Below, piece after piece: positions 52,290 through 62,300 of a stretch of 64,000 nt of DNA. The notes below the pieces were generated by a model. It did no database searches. It was not told the origin of the DNA and saw only the letters and a program-made list of their open reading frames with translations. This stretch comes from Streptomyces luteolus. Its GTDB lineage: Bacteria; Actinomycetota; Actinomycetes; Streptomycetales; Streptomycetaceae. The first letter of the stretch is position 1, and every line of letters begins with the position of its first letter. Where the stretch lies: positions 1-64,000 of the forward strand of contig NZ_JASCIS010000007.1 in the NCBI RefSeq assembly GCF_029968015.1, in the 5' to 3' direction. The position numbers and the translations under genes were made by a program.

Positions 52290-53744
52290 TTACGCCAACT
52301 CACCCGTTCGGCCCAACTGCGACACGGGTGCCGCGCCCTCCCGTTCCCTCGGCGGTTCCACTAGCGCGGCCCCGACCGCTCCGAACAGCACTCGCCCGGC
52401 CACTCGCGGAGCGAAGAGCGAGGTGAGCGGGGCGGTGAGGGTCAGCACGGAGCGGAAGGCGTCGCCGACGACCGGGTCGCTGGCGTACCGCTCCAGGACG
52501 CGCCCCAGATACCAGGCGACGGGCCGTTCGAGAGCGCTGGAGCCCACCGCGTTGCCGGTGGCGCCCGGCATCTTCTTGTCGGATCCCGCCGAGATGTCCC
52601 AGGCCTGTCCGGACGAGGCGAGGATCGCGGCCTGGACACGGCGCGTGGTCGGGGTGCGGCGGCTGTCGGCGAGCGCGTCGCGCAGGGCGACGGCGTTGCG
52701 CGCGGCGACGGCCATGCCCTGGCCGTAGATCGGGTTGAACGTGCACAGCGCGTCGCCCGTGGCGAGGAATCCGGCGGGGCGGCGGCCCGGCAGGTCGTAG
52801 CGGCGCCGGACGTTCGCGGTCTGCCGGAAGCCGTACGCGGGGGTGAGCGGTTCGGCGGCGCGCAGCCACTGGTGCACGACCGGGTGCGGAAGCCGCTTCG
52901 CGAAGGCGGCGAACTCCTCGTCGCCCGTGGGCGGTTCGTCGCCGCGCAGGCCGGAGAACGTGACGATGCAGGTGCCGTCCTCCAGGGGCAGGACGACACA
53001 GCCGTACGTCTGGGTGGGGTCGGCGACGATGTTGAAGCCGAGGGCCTGCCCGCCGAGCCGGCCGCCGCGGTCGCGGTAGACGCGGGAGGCGTAGGCGAGG
53101 CCGGTCTCGATGGTCTCCTCGGGCGGGGCGTCGGCCCCGATCCGGGCGAGCCACCGCGCGGCCCTCGTGCCGCGCCCGGAGGCGTCCACGACCAGATCGG
53201 CGGCGAGCGGCCGCTCGTCCCGCGCCCCGTCCCCGCGCTCCCGCAGCACCACCCCGCGCACGCGCGCGGCGTCCCCCAGGAGCCCGACGGCCTCGGCGCC
53301 CTCGACCACCTCGATCGCCGGATGCGCCAACACCCGCTGCCGTAGGAGGTGTTCGAGCTGGGGTCGCGTACCGGTGTGCAGATAGGTCGACGCCGGGGTG
53401 CGCCGGAACCAGCGGCCACGCTGGAACTGCACCACGTCGTCCGGCATGCCGACGCGCGGTGAGCCCGCGGCCCGCAGCTCGTCCATGAAACCGGGCAGCA
53501 CCGCGTCCAGGGCGCGCTGGCCGCCGTCGAGCAGGACGTGCGTGTGCCGGCCCTGCGGGACCCCTGGCCGTGGTCCGGCCTCGGCGGCGAAGCGGTCCCG
53601 CTCGACGACGGTCACGCGCTCGGCGTGCTCGACGAGCACCCGCGCCGCGAGCAGCCCCGCCAGACTCCCGCCGACGACGACGGCGTGCCGCCCGCCACCC
53701 CGCACACCCACGCCGTCGCCCGTCTCCGCCGCCGCTACGGTCAC
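52290..53744 (-). CDS. FAD-dependent oxidoreductase (halogenase/epoxidase-like)
   Basis: 484 residues. The FAD motif HAVVVGGSLAGLLAARVLVE opens the protein after a short Gly-rich N-terminus. The central strand LVVDASGRGTRAARWLARIG and the second FAD motif GFLATGDALCTFNPIYGQGM follow. It is a class A flavoprotein related to squalene epoxidase-like and tailoring monooxygenases. No halogenase WxWxIP motif is seen. GTG start. Partner genes are absent; the gene to its right is a broken transporter. Confidence 0.88.
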   Translation of the reverse strand: MTVAAAETGDGVGVRGGGRHAVVVGGSLAGLLAARVLVEHAERVTVVERDRFAAEAGPRPGVPQGRHTHVLLDGGQRALDAVLPGFMDELRAAGSPRVGMPDDVVQFQRGRWFRRTPASTYLHTGTRPQLEHLLRQRVLAHPAIEVVEGAEAVGLLGDAARVRGVVLRERGDGARDERPLAADLVVDASGRGTRAARWLARIGADAPPEETIETGLAYASRVYRDRGGRLGGQALGFNIVADPTQTYGCVVLPLEDGTCIVTFSGLRGDEPPTGDEEFAAFAKRLPHPVVHQWLRAAEPLTPAYGFRQTANVRRRYDLPGRRPAGFLATGDALCTFNPIYGQGMAVAARNAVALRDALADSRRTPTTRRVQAAILASSGQAWDISAGSDKKMPGATGNAVGSSALERPVAWYLGRVLERYASDPVVGDAFRSVLTLTAPLTSLFAPRVAGRVLFGAVGAALVEPPREREGAAPVSQLGRTGELA

Positions 53745-53750
53745 CGATGC

Positions 53751-54546
53751 TCACGCCCCTCTGCCGCGCCCGGGCCGACCGTTCCGTCCGCCCGTGGTCA
53801 ACTGCCAGTATTCCAGGGCGAGTCGGGCACCACCGGCCGTACGGGATTTCAGCGTGCCGCCTGCTTCGCCAGGTCGCCGACGCCGAGGCGGACCCGCGTC
53901 CGGCTCCGGCCGGATACGGGCCAGGGCGATCAGGCCGCAGAGGATCATCACGACGGACGCGACGAGGAAGGCCGTCCGGCAGCCCGCCTCGGCCGTGGTG
54001 CCCGCGTCGATCAGATGGCACGTCAGGAACGGCGCGACGAGGCCGGGTAGCGTACCTGCGGCCGCGACGACACCGAAGACCGCGCCGCGCTGTGCTGCGG
54101 GTACGACCTCGGCGGCGGTCATGCAGTGCAGCGGGATCGCCACCCCGCCACCGGCGAAGGCGAGCGCGACCAGCACGAGCCGCGACGCCGCCGCCTCCAC
54201 GAACGGGAACGCGGCCATCCCGCACCCGGCCACGCACACGGCGATGCCCTGCGCCGCGCCCATGACCAACGGCTCTTCACACCACTGGACTTGAGCCCGT
54301 CCATCAGCAGCGTGACGGCCAGCAGGAGCACGAGCCCGAAGGCCGAGATGACGCTGATCGCGGTGGCGACGCCGCCCGCCAGCAGGTCGAGCTGGGCGCG
54401 CAGATACACGGGCCGCCAGGCGTGGCTGACGGACAGCCCACCGCGCGCCGCCCCCGCTCGTGCCCGTACGGCCCGTCACGACCGACGCGCCACCACAGCA
54501 GGCCCAGACAGCGCTGACGACGGCGAGCGTGGGCGTGCATCGACAT
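53751..54546 (-). pseudogene. MFS transporter remnant with frameshifts
   Basis: One frame gives YLRAQLDLLAGGVATAISVI and FGLVLLLAVTLLMDGLKS. After a frame change near 54290 another reads EPLVMGAAQGIAVCVAGCGM, AIPLHCMTAAEVVPAAQRGA and VVMILCGLIALARIRPEPD. The hydrophobic segments and the ...VVPAAQRGAVFGV... loop are MFS-like. Upstream of about 54420 the frame is broken again and the N-terminal half is missing. The stop lies 7 bases from the oxidoreductase start. Confidence 0.7.
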
Positions 54547-54893
54547 GGACGCCGTGGGCCTTCGGCGGCGCCACGGCCCATCTGCGGGACCTGTCGGTGT
54601 ACGGACGGGTGTGAGCGACGGGGCTCACGCCGCTGGACGCGCCGGGGGCGGGGGATCCGTCGGGGGGTAGGGACCCAGCCGCCTCGGCGTTCGTGCGGCC
54701 CGGGCGGGGCGACTCCGCCGTACCGTCAAGCGCCTTGCGCTGAAGGTGAGTTGCTCACGCGTCGAGTCATCGCAGCAGAACCAGGAGCCGCCATGCCCCG
54801 CCCCGAAAACCATCCCGCCGCCCTGCGCATCGGCGCCAGCCCGAGGCCTTCGCGCGGAACAGGTGGCGCAGCGGCTGCGCCCCCTCACGATGG
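54547..54893. other. Non-coding or degraded stretch
   Basis: No supported gene. A rightward frame ends WAFGGATAHLRDLSVYGRV at 54614 and may be the tail of another lost gene. An ATG at 54793 with AGGAG before it opens a short frame (MPRPENHPAALRIGA), but codon bias fails within about 20 codons. Both look like debris next to the MFS pseudogene. Confidence 0.4.
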
Positions 54894-55801
54894 TCAGCCG
54901 CTCGAGGGCCCGGTCGAAACGTCGTCCTCCACACTCTCTTCGAGTTCGCCCAGAACCCGCCAAGCAAGGTCAGCGAGAGTTTCACCAGCTGCGGTCACCC
55001 ATCGAGCGGTGCCTTGATTGGCAACCGGTCGCCGCTCCCACTCGGCGAGCTCCCACATGTGGGTGATCAAACCGGAGGGGGAATACTGCTTGCCGTCCGC
55101 AGCCCAGAGGATCGGCTTGCTGCGATGGTTGACCCAAGTGGCGAGTGAACGCTTCTGATTCTCTGAGAGCCAGTCACGGAGCGCTTCGGCTTCGAGCGGA
55201 TAGGCCATGGTGAGAGTGAGCGGAGCGCCCTCCTCCAGCACTCCTTTGTCGACGAGGACATGGACGGCATTGGGACGGCGCGTTTTTCGCTGCATCGGCC
55301 TGCGGCGATACTTGTCCTGCTCCAACTTCTCGCCAGAGCGGTCCGCGGTCGGCGAGAGCACGTAGTCGACCAGCGCTCGGCAACGGACAACATCCGCGCA
55401 CACGGCCTGGATTCGCGAGCGATCGGTGAAGAGCTCATCGATCGCTGCAACGACCTCTGGCAACAAGGCCCTGACCAGCTGAGGCACCTCCGCCACCGCC
55501 GCGGCCGCCCACTCCTGCTTCGGGTCCGGCTCATCGATCGGCTCGGTGTCGAGGCTCCGGAACACCAGATGTGTGAGCAGGTACAAGCCGTGCTCGGTCA
55601 GTGCTGCACCTCGGCCTTCATAGCTTGGACGCAGAACATGCAGGGTGCGGCGCACCTCCCGCAGGATTCGGACTGCATTCCACAGCAGGTAGGCACTGGG
55701 TTGAGGCCTGAAAAGAGTGTCTCGCGGGTCTGCGACTGCTTGACTTGGCGGACCTGCAAGGTCACGTCCTGAGTTCCGCCTGCGGCGCGCGTGGTGGTCA
55801 T
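54894..55801 (-). pseudogene. Unknown protein gene with a one-base frameshift
   Basis: The ATG at 55801 has AGGAAGGAAG upstream and reads MTTTRAAGGTQDVTLQVRQV. About 30 codons on, at a four-T run (55711-55714), the frame must step back by one. It then reads RPQPSAYLLWNAVRILREVR, GLYLLTHLVFRSLDTEP, PNAVHVLVDKGVLEEGAPLT and ILWAADGKQYSPSGLITHMW to the stop at 54894 (about 302 residues if corrected). The C-terminal YSPSGL...W..W...GETL pattern faintly recalls DUF4357-like modules, but no family is assigned. GC is lower than in neighbours (about 62%), suggesting transfer. Confidence 0.6.
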
Positions 55802-55898
55802 GGCATTGCTTCCTTCCTGGGCCGTCAGCGGTGACGTACGCATGAACGGCCCGCCCCACGGCCGATCGTTTCACGAGCGATGCCGGGTCGTTCTGGCC

Positions 55899-57485
55899 CT
55901 ACGGAGAGGAGGCATCAAGGCCGAGGCGGATCAGGGCGAGCGCCTCCGCGATCTCCACGGTCAGTTCGTCGTCCGGTCCGAAGACGACGCAGAGGTCGTC
56001 GTACAGGGGTTCCAGGATGTGCCGGGATTCGATCGTCCGGCCCTGCGCGAGCAGCAACATCCCGATGTCGCGGCGGAGTTCGACGGCTTCCTCGCTGACA
56101 TCGCCGTCCACGGACCGGACCAGGGCCAAGAGGTCTTCGAGGGCCGCGAGCGCCTCGGTGACCTGACCCAGCTCCGCACGGCAGCGCGCAGCCTGAGCTC
56201 GGCAGGCGCGGGCCTGTTCGCTGCCGGGGCCGGCAGTCCGCCCATAGGCATCGGCCAGCGAGTCGAACTCGGGCAGCGCCGACCGGTAGTCCCCGCCGAG
56301 CAGTTGGATAGCGGCGCGATGGGTACGCAGTTCCAGGACCTGTCGACTCTCAGGGCCGAGGGCGCGTGCTGCCCGCTCGACGACGCCGCCGAGCACCTCG
56401 GCTGCCTGCGCGAACCTCTCCTCGTCGAGGAGGGCGTCCGCGTGCGCGTAAGCCTCCTTGATCTCCTCGCGAAGCGCGCCGGGTACCGGAGCGGGGACGG
56501 GCTGCGCAGCCGGTTGGCCTTCCCCGGCAGGGGGCCGCTGCTCCGCCCGCGCGCGAGACCGGGGCGCGTACGGATTGCGGAACAGCCCGGTCGGATCGGG
56601 CACACCATCCGGCCCGGCTTCGTTCGGTGCGGGCTCTGATCCCGGCGGCGGCAGATACGGGCGCAGCCGCTCGTATACCTCCTGAACATCGGCGGGCCGC
56701 GCCTCCGGTGCTTTGCGCAGCAGGTGAAGGACGAGCTCCTCCAACGGGGGCGGCACGTCCGCCCGCAGCTCGCGCAGCGGCTGGGGCGCGGCATTGACGT
56801 GCTGGAACATAATCGCGTACTCGCTGTCGGCAGTGAACAGGAGCCGCCCGCTGAGGAGTTCGTGCAGCACGCAGCCGAGGGCGTACAGATCGGTCTGCGG
56901 GGTGATCCGGCCGCCGCGGACCTGCTCGGGCGCCATGTACTGGTAGGTGCCGATGGGCGTCCCGGTGGCCGTCAGTTTCGTGACATCCGTACGGAGGATC
57001 GCTGCGATGCCGAAGTCGAGAACCTTCACCGTCCCGTCCCGCGCCACCAGGATGTTCCCCGGCTTCAGGTCGCGGTGGATGGCAGGCACATCGTGGGCGT
57101 ACGACAGCACCGTGGCCACCTGGGCGACCACTGCTGCCGCCCAGGCCACGGGCAACGGTCGACCGTTCCGGAGGTAGGCGGACAGCGGCACGCCGTCGAC
57201 CAGTTCCATGACGAGGAACAGCCGCTCCAGGGAGTCGTCGAGCACCGCGTCGTACACCTGCGGCACACCGGAGTGCTGAATGCGGGCGGTGATGCGGGCC
57301 TCGCGCCGGAACCGTTTGGCGAACTCCTCGGCGAGTTCCGGCGAGGTGACGGACTGCTGCCGGACCAGCTTCACGGCGACGGGCCGGTCGAGCACGGCGT
57401 CATAGCCGCGCCACACGTCCCCCATGCCGCCGTGGCTGAGCTCCTCCACGAGTTCGTAGCGGTCGCCGATCCTCTGCTGTGACAC
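55899..57485 (-). CDS. Serine/threonine protein kinase with helical repeat tail
   Basis: 528 residues. The kinase domain (about 9-275) has the glycine loop ELSHGGMGDVWRG, VAVKL lysine, HRDLKPGNILV catalytic loop, DFGIA and the APEQV P+1 loop. A Pro-rich linker (about 280-340) leads to a TPR-like helical C-terminus (EEIKEAYAHADALLDEERFA, ELGQVTEALAALEDLLALV). There is no transmembrane segment, so it is cytosolic, unlike PknB-type kinases. GTG start. It lies next to the ATPase/XRE/DUF397 genes, with about 140 bp between divergent-looking units. Confidence 0.93.
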   Translation of the reverse strand: MSQQRIGDRYELVEELSHGGMGDVWRGYDAVLDRPVAVKLVRQQSVTSPELAEEFAKRFRREARITARIQHSGVPQVYDAVLDDSLERLFLVMELVDGVPLSAYLRNGRPLPVAWAAAVVAQVATVLSYAHDVPAIHRDLKPGNILVARDGTVKVLDFGIAAILRTDVTKLTATGTPIGTYQYMAPEQVRGGRITPQTDLYALGCVLHELLSGRLLFTADSEYAIMFQHVNAAPQPLRELRADVPPPLEELVLHLLRKAPEARPADVQEVYERLRPYLPPPGSEPAPNEAGPDGVPDPTGLFRNPYAPRSRARAEQRPPAGEGQPAAQPVPAPVPGALREEIKEAYAHADALLDEERFAQAAEVLGGVVERAARALGPESRQVLELRTHRAAIQLLGGDYRSALPEFDSLADAYGRTAGPGSEQARACRAQAARCRAELGQVTEALAALEDLLALVRSVDGDVSEEAVELRRDIGMLLLAQGRTIESRHILEPLYDDLCVVFGPDDELTVEIAEALALIRLGLDASSP

Positions 57486-57623
57486 CTTGCTTGCCCCCGT
57501 GGCGTACTACTTGCCGCTTCGGCTCGCTTGCCCGATGGCGGTGGCAGCCGACTCGACCTGGTCGGGGACAAGTTTCACCTCTGGGACGATCTTCCGTCCA
57601 GGAGGGCGAGCGGGGCGCGGTCC

Positions 57624-58115
57624 TTACGGCTGAAAAGCGGCCTCGACCGTCCCGGTTCGTGGCCGGTCGTACTCTGCCCAGACGGTCTTGCCGGGGCCTC
57701 CGCACGTGCGCGGATGCCAGCCCCAGCGGGTGGCGAGGGCGGCGACGAGGAGAAGACCACGTCCGCGGGTTGCGAGCAGACCCGTGGCGCCGCTTGCAGG
57801 TTCCGGCAGTTGATCGCCTCGTGTGTCGGTGACTTCGATCCGTACGGCGTTGGCGTGGGCGGCAAGCCGGAGTCGGAAGTCCCGGCCGGGAACGCGACCG
57901 TGGAGCGCTGCGTTCGCGGCGAGTTCGGCCACGAGCAGGGTGAGGGTGTCGTGCTCGTCGGTGCCGTACGGAATGCCCCAGGCATTCAGTCGCTCCCCGC
58001 AGAGGCGGCGGGCGAGGCGGGCGCCGCGCGGGGTGGAGGTGAACCGCATCTCGAACTGGGCTTCTGGGTGTCCGAGTTGGGAGGGGCGGTATTCCATCGT
58101 GGGGTTGTTCGTCAT
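57624..58115 (-). CDS. RsbW-like ATP-binding regulatory protein
   Basis: 163 residues. GHKL ATPase motifs: LLVAELAANAALHGRVPGRD (N box), IEVTDTRGDQLP (G1) and LLATRGRGLLLVAALATRWG (G2). The ATG at 58115 has GGAG 5 bases upstream. It is divergent from the XRE regulator, about 110 bp away. The ATPase/XRE/DUF397 trio is a recurrent Streptomyces arrangement (abaA- and whiJ-like loci) tied to development and antibiotic control. Confidence 0.88.
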   Translation of the reverse strand: MTNNPTMEYRPSQLGHPEAQFEMRFTSTPRGARLARRLCGERLNAWGIPYGTDEHDTLTLLVAELAANAALHGRVPGRDFRLRLAAHANAVRIEVTDTRGDQLPEPASGATGLLATRGRGLLLVAALATRWGWHPRTCGGPGKTVWAEYDRPRTGTVEAAFQP

Positions 58116-58225
58116 GGCTCCACGGTGCAGCTCGGTGGCGTAGCGTGACCATGGGTGGCGCGCTGTCACGACGGCTCTGTACGCGGGGACGGTGCGCGTT
58201 GTACGCGGCGGGAAGGGCGGGCGCG

Positions 58226-59074
58226 ATGGAGCACGAGGAACAGGGCGCGGAGTTGGGAGAGCGCCCTGAGGATGACCCCGGCTCGGGTGTGGTGGTGGCG
58301 TTCGGGCGGCAGTTGAAGGCGCTGCGGTTGAGGGCGGGCCTGGACCGCACGGAGTTCGGGAGGCGCGTGGGGTACGCGGCCCCGTCGGTGGCGTCGTTCG
58401 AGCAGGGGCGGAGGATTCCGCCGCCGGGGTTCATCGATCGGGCGGATGAAGTTCTGGATGCGCGGGGCGTGTTGACCGCGATGAAGGAGGAGGTGGGGCG
58501 GGCTCAGTATCCGGCGTTCTTCCGGGACGCGGCGCGACTGGAGGCCGAGGCAGACGAATTGTTCTTGTACGCGGTGCAAGCCGTGCCCGGGCTGCTGCAG
58601 ACCGAGGAATACACAAGGGCGCTCCTCGCGATGCGTCGCCCGCTGTTGGACGAGGACACGATCGAACAGCGAGTCACCGCTCGCATCAGTCGCCAGGACA
58701 TCTTCAGTAGGTGGCCCGCACCACTCATGAGCTTCGTTGTCGAGGAAGCAGTACTCCGACGCCCTTTCGGAGGCAGGGCCGTGATGCGCGGAGTGCTTGA
58801 GCAGATCCTTCTGGTCAGCCACAAGCGCAACGTCGAGATCCAGGCCATGCCGACCGATCGCGAGGACAACGCGGGCGTGGACGGGCCGTTCACCCTGATC
58901 ACCCGCAAGAACGGCGACCAGTTCGCGTATCTGGAGGTGCAGGGCCGCAGCATCCTGCTCACCGACCGCAACGAGGTCCGTTCCGTGGCTGCGCGTTATG
59001 GGATCATCCGATCTCAGGCCCTCACGCCACGCGAGACCACAGATTTCATCGAGAAGTTGCTGGGAGAGCTATGA
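58226..59074 (+). CDS. XRE-type regulator with DUF5753 domain
   Basis: 282 residues. The N-terminal Xre helix-turn-helix (LKALRLRAGLDRTEFGRRVG, YAAPSVASFEQGRRIPPPGF) is followed by DUF5753 (LFLYAVQAVPGLLQTEEYTR, RVTARISRQDIFSRWPAPLM, GVLEQILLVSHKRNVEIQAM). The ATG at 58226 follows GGAAGGG. It overlaps the DUF397 gene by ATGA. These WhiJ-like pairs typically repress in the absence of the small partner. Confidence 0.92.
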   Translation: MEHEEQGAELGERPEDDPGSGVVVAFGRQLKALRLRAGLDRTEFGRRVGYAAPSVASFEQGRRIPPPGFIDRADEVLDARGVLTAMKEEVGRAQYPAFFRDAARLEAEADELFLYAVQAVPGLLQTEEYTRALLAMRRPLLDEDTIEQRVTARISRQDIFSRWPAPLMSFVVEEAVLRRPFGGRAVMRGVLEQILLVSHKRNVEIQAMPTDREDNAGVDGPFTLITRKNGDQFAYLEVQGRSILLTDRNEVRSVAARYGIIRSQALTPRETTDFIEKLLGEL

Positions 59075-59283
59075 ACGCCGAACCGTTCCCGTCCGCTGCA
59101 TCGGAACTCACCTGGCGCAAGAGCAGTTACAGCGGGGCCGAAGGCGGCGAATGCGTCGAGGTGGCCACCACTGTCGGCACCGTGCACATCAGAGACTCCA
59201 AGAGAGCGCTCGGCCCCACGCTCACCGTCGGCCGAGACGCCTGGGCCGAATTCGTCACCCTGGCCACCGAGGCACCGGCGTAA
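59071..59283 (+). CDS. DUF397-family small protein
   Basis: 70 residues. The DUF397 core W.KSSYSG.EGG.CVEV appears as ELTWRKSSYSGAEGGECVEV, then VHIRDSKRALGPTLTVGRDA and W..F. These proteins are antagonists or partners of the cognate XRE/DUF5753 regulator. Translationally coupled to it. A strong terminator follows. Confidence 0.93.
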   Translation: MNAEPFPSAASELTWRKSSYSGAEGGECVEVATTVGTVHIRDSKRALGPTLTVGRDAWAEFVTLATEAPA

Positions 59284-59295
59284 CGAACGCACCGC

Positions 59296-59330
59296 GGGCC
59301 CGCGTACACCACCCTGGTGTACGCGGGCCC
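59296..59330. terminator. Bidirectional terminator, 15-bp perfect stem
   Basis: GGGCCCGCGTACACC, loop ACCCT, then the exact complement. It lies between the convergent DUF397 and hsdR genes, 13 bases after the DUF397 stop. Confidence 0.9.
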
Positions 59331-59340
59331 ACGCGCAACC

Positions 59341-62300
59341 TCACTCCTCCTCGTCCAGCCCCGTCTCCCGCCGGATCATGCGCCAAGCAGCACGGCGCGC
59401 GCTGCGGTCGAGGTTGGACTTGAAGCTCTGGTCAGCGGCGAAGTATCGCTTGCCGAGGCTGTCGACGGTGGAGACGTGATCCATCATGTAGCCGTTGAAC
59501 GCCTTGTTGAAGACGACGCCGAAGTTCTCCTCGTCGTTGACGATGGCCGCGGCACGGACCTTCGGGTCGTTCTTGGCGGCGTTGAAGGCGGGGAGGATGT
59601 CCTCCTCCGTGAACTCGGTGCCGAACTTCGCGTTGAACTTGTCGATGAGCTCGGACAGCAGTGACTTCTCGGCGTCCTTGGCACCGCCCGACCCATCGCC
59701 GAAGCCCTTGAGTTCGGCCGCGCCCTCGGGGTTGAGGGACACGTCGTGCTCGCCGGTCTTCTCCACGCGCAGGTGACTCAGGTCGATCTCGCCTATGTCG
59801 ACGCCACCGTCGGCACGACGCGGCAGGCGGTTGAGCAAGTACCGCCCGTAGAGGTGCAGCCGCTCCAACTCCGGGTCCTGATACGGCACGATCTGCGCGA
59901 GGAACCCGTACTTGCGAACGTAGTCGTGAAGATCCGCACGGAAGTCCTCGGCTACCTCAATGCGCTCCTCGTCGTCCTCGTCCTCAAGGAGCTCGGCGAA
60001 ACGCGTCACGGCAGGGGACAGCAGCCGATAGAGCTCGGCGTGCAACTTCTCCCACTTGGCCTGCGAGCCGCCCGCCTTGTCCTTCGCCGTGAAGTAGGCC
60101 GCGACGAACTCGTCCATCTCCGATTCCGAGATGACCGGGGCCGACATGACCCGACTCTGGGCGGTGTAGAGGAGGTTGGGGTCAGAAGGCAGCGTGTGTG
60201 CCTCTTCGAAGTACGGGCGGAAGGCGTCCTGGATGTCCTCGGCCTCGTTGACGAAGTCCAGGACGGCGAGGTCGGCCTGGGACTTGCGCTCGGCGGTGCG
60301 GTTGAGCCGGGACAGGGTCTGTACCGCGGAGATGCCGGTCAGCACCTTGTTCACGTACATCGTGGTGAGGAGCGGCTGGTCGAAGCCGGTCTGGTACTTC
60401 TCCGCCACGACCAGGATCTTGTACTCGGGCTGCCCCTTGCCGCCGGCCTTCACGGCCTTGTCGTCGGCACGGACGTACGCGAACGCCTTCGGCAGGGCAC
60501 TCTCGGCGAGGCCGCCGTTCTCCTTCGTCTCGGTGGTCTCCTCGTCGTCGATGGTGAGCGAACCGGAGAAGGCGACCAGGACACCCAGGTCCGGGTACTT
60601 GGTGTCGTAGTCGCGATCCTTGATGTAGCTCTTGATGGCGCGTGCCATCTGCGCGGCCGATTGCCTTGACGCGGTCACGACCATGGACTTGGCGCGCCCG
60701 CCGAGTCGGCCACGGGTGTGCGCGAGGAAGTGCTCGACGATCACCTGGGCATGCTGGGAGACGGTGTGCTCGTGGGTGAGTGCGAACCGGGCGAGCAGAC
60801 CATTGGCCTTGGAGGGATCGACCTCCACCTCGTCCGGGTTCTGGTTCACGAGCTTCCAGTACGTGTTGTACGTGACGTAGTTGCGCAGCGGGTCGAGGAT
60901 GAACCCTTCCTCGATGGCCTGGCGCATGGAGTACGTGTGGAAGGGCCGGAAGACTTCCTTGCCGTTCTCCACGCCCTCCTCACCGAAGAGTTCGAGGGTC
61001 TTGGACTTCGGGGTGGCGGTGAAGGCGAAGTAGGAGAGGTTGGTGGCGCGGGAGCGCTCCAGGGCCTTCCGCTTCAGCTTCTTGTCGACCGGGGTGGTGG
61101 TCGCGCCCGCGTCATCGGAGTCCGAGTCGAGGCCCAAGTCCCGCAGGGCCGCCCGGACATCGGTCGCGGCGTCGCCGGACTGGGACGAGTGCGCCTCGTC
61201 AATGATGATCGCGAAGCGGCTTCCCTTGAGCTCGGTCGGGTTGCGCTTGAGGTAGTCGAGCAGCGCCGGGAACGAGTGCAGGGTGACCGTGACGATCTTG
61301 CCGGTGTCCCGGGAGAGGGCACGGGCGAGCTGTTCGCTCTTCGCCCCGTGCTTCTCGTCGATCTTCACGACCAAGCCGTCCGTCTGCGAGAAACTACCGA
61401 CGGTTTCCCGGAGTTGGGCGTCCAGGTTGCGGCGGTCCGTGATGACGATGGTCTTGTCGAAGACCGGCTCGCCGGGCGCGATACGGCCTGCGGTCAGGGC
61501 GTCCTGGTCGAGCTTGCGGGGGTCGGTGTCGGCGTGCAGGTCCGACAGGCGGTGCGCAAGCCAGCCGATGGTGTTCGACTTGCCTGATCCGGCCGAGGCC
61601 ATGACGAGATAGTTCTCGCCCGAGCCGTGGGTGGCGGCGTGGGTGGTGAGCTTCTTGACGACGTCCCACTGGTGGTAGCGGGGGAAGATCGTGGACTTGC
61701 TGGTGCCGCCGCCGGGAGTCTTGTGCTTCTGCTGGTGCGCGAAGCGCTGGAGCAGATCCAGCCAGTTCTCGCGCTCCCAGACCTGTTCCCAGAGGTAACT
61801 GGTGGCGTAGGTGCCGAAGGTAGTGGGCTCGGGGTTTCCGGCACCGCCGGGCTGGCCGGGTCCGTTGGATCCGGTGTTGAACGGCAGGAACCGGGTGTTC
61901 TTGCCGCGGAGCTGGGTTGCTACGAAGACCAGGTCCTGGTCGACGGCGAAGTTCGCGATGACGCGCTTGGTGAAGATCAGCTCGGTGGGGTCACGGTCGG
62001 AGCGGTACTGCTCCTTGGCGTGCTCGACCGTCTGGTGTGTGTGCGCATTCTTCAGCTCAGCGGTGGCTACGGGGATGCCGTTGAGGAAGAGGGCAAGGTC
62101 GAGGCGGTGGCCCCAGTCCAACTGCTTGGTGGCGTAGGGGAGTTCGCGGACGACGGTGAGGCGGTTGGCGCGGTAGTTGTCGAGGACGGAGTCGTCGGGG
62201 ACGAGGTTGGGCTTGAAGTAGGCGACGCGGAGGCGGACGCCTCGGTCCTTGACGCCGTTACGGAGGACGTTGAGCAGGCCGTCGTCGGCGATGGCCTTGT

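Noticed and set aside
54793..55017. Possible small rightward gene starting MPRPENHPAALRIG
   Set aside because: It has a Shine-Dalgarno-like AGGAG, but coding bias disappears after about 20 codons and it runs antisense into the unknown gene; kept only as debris.
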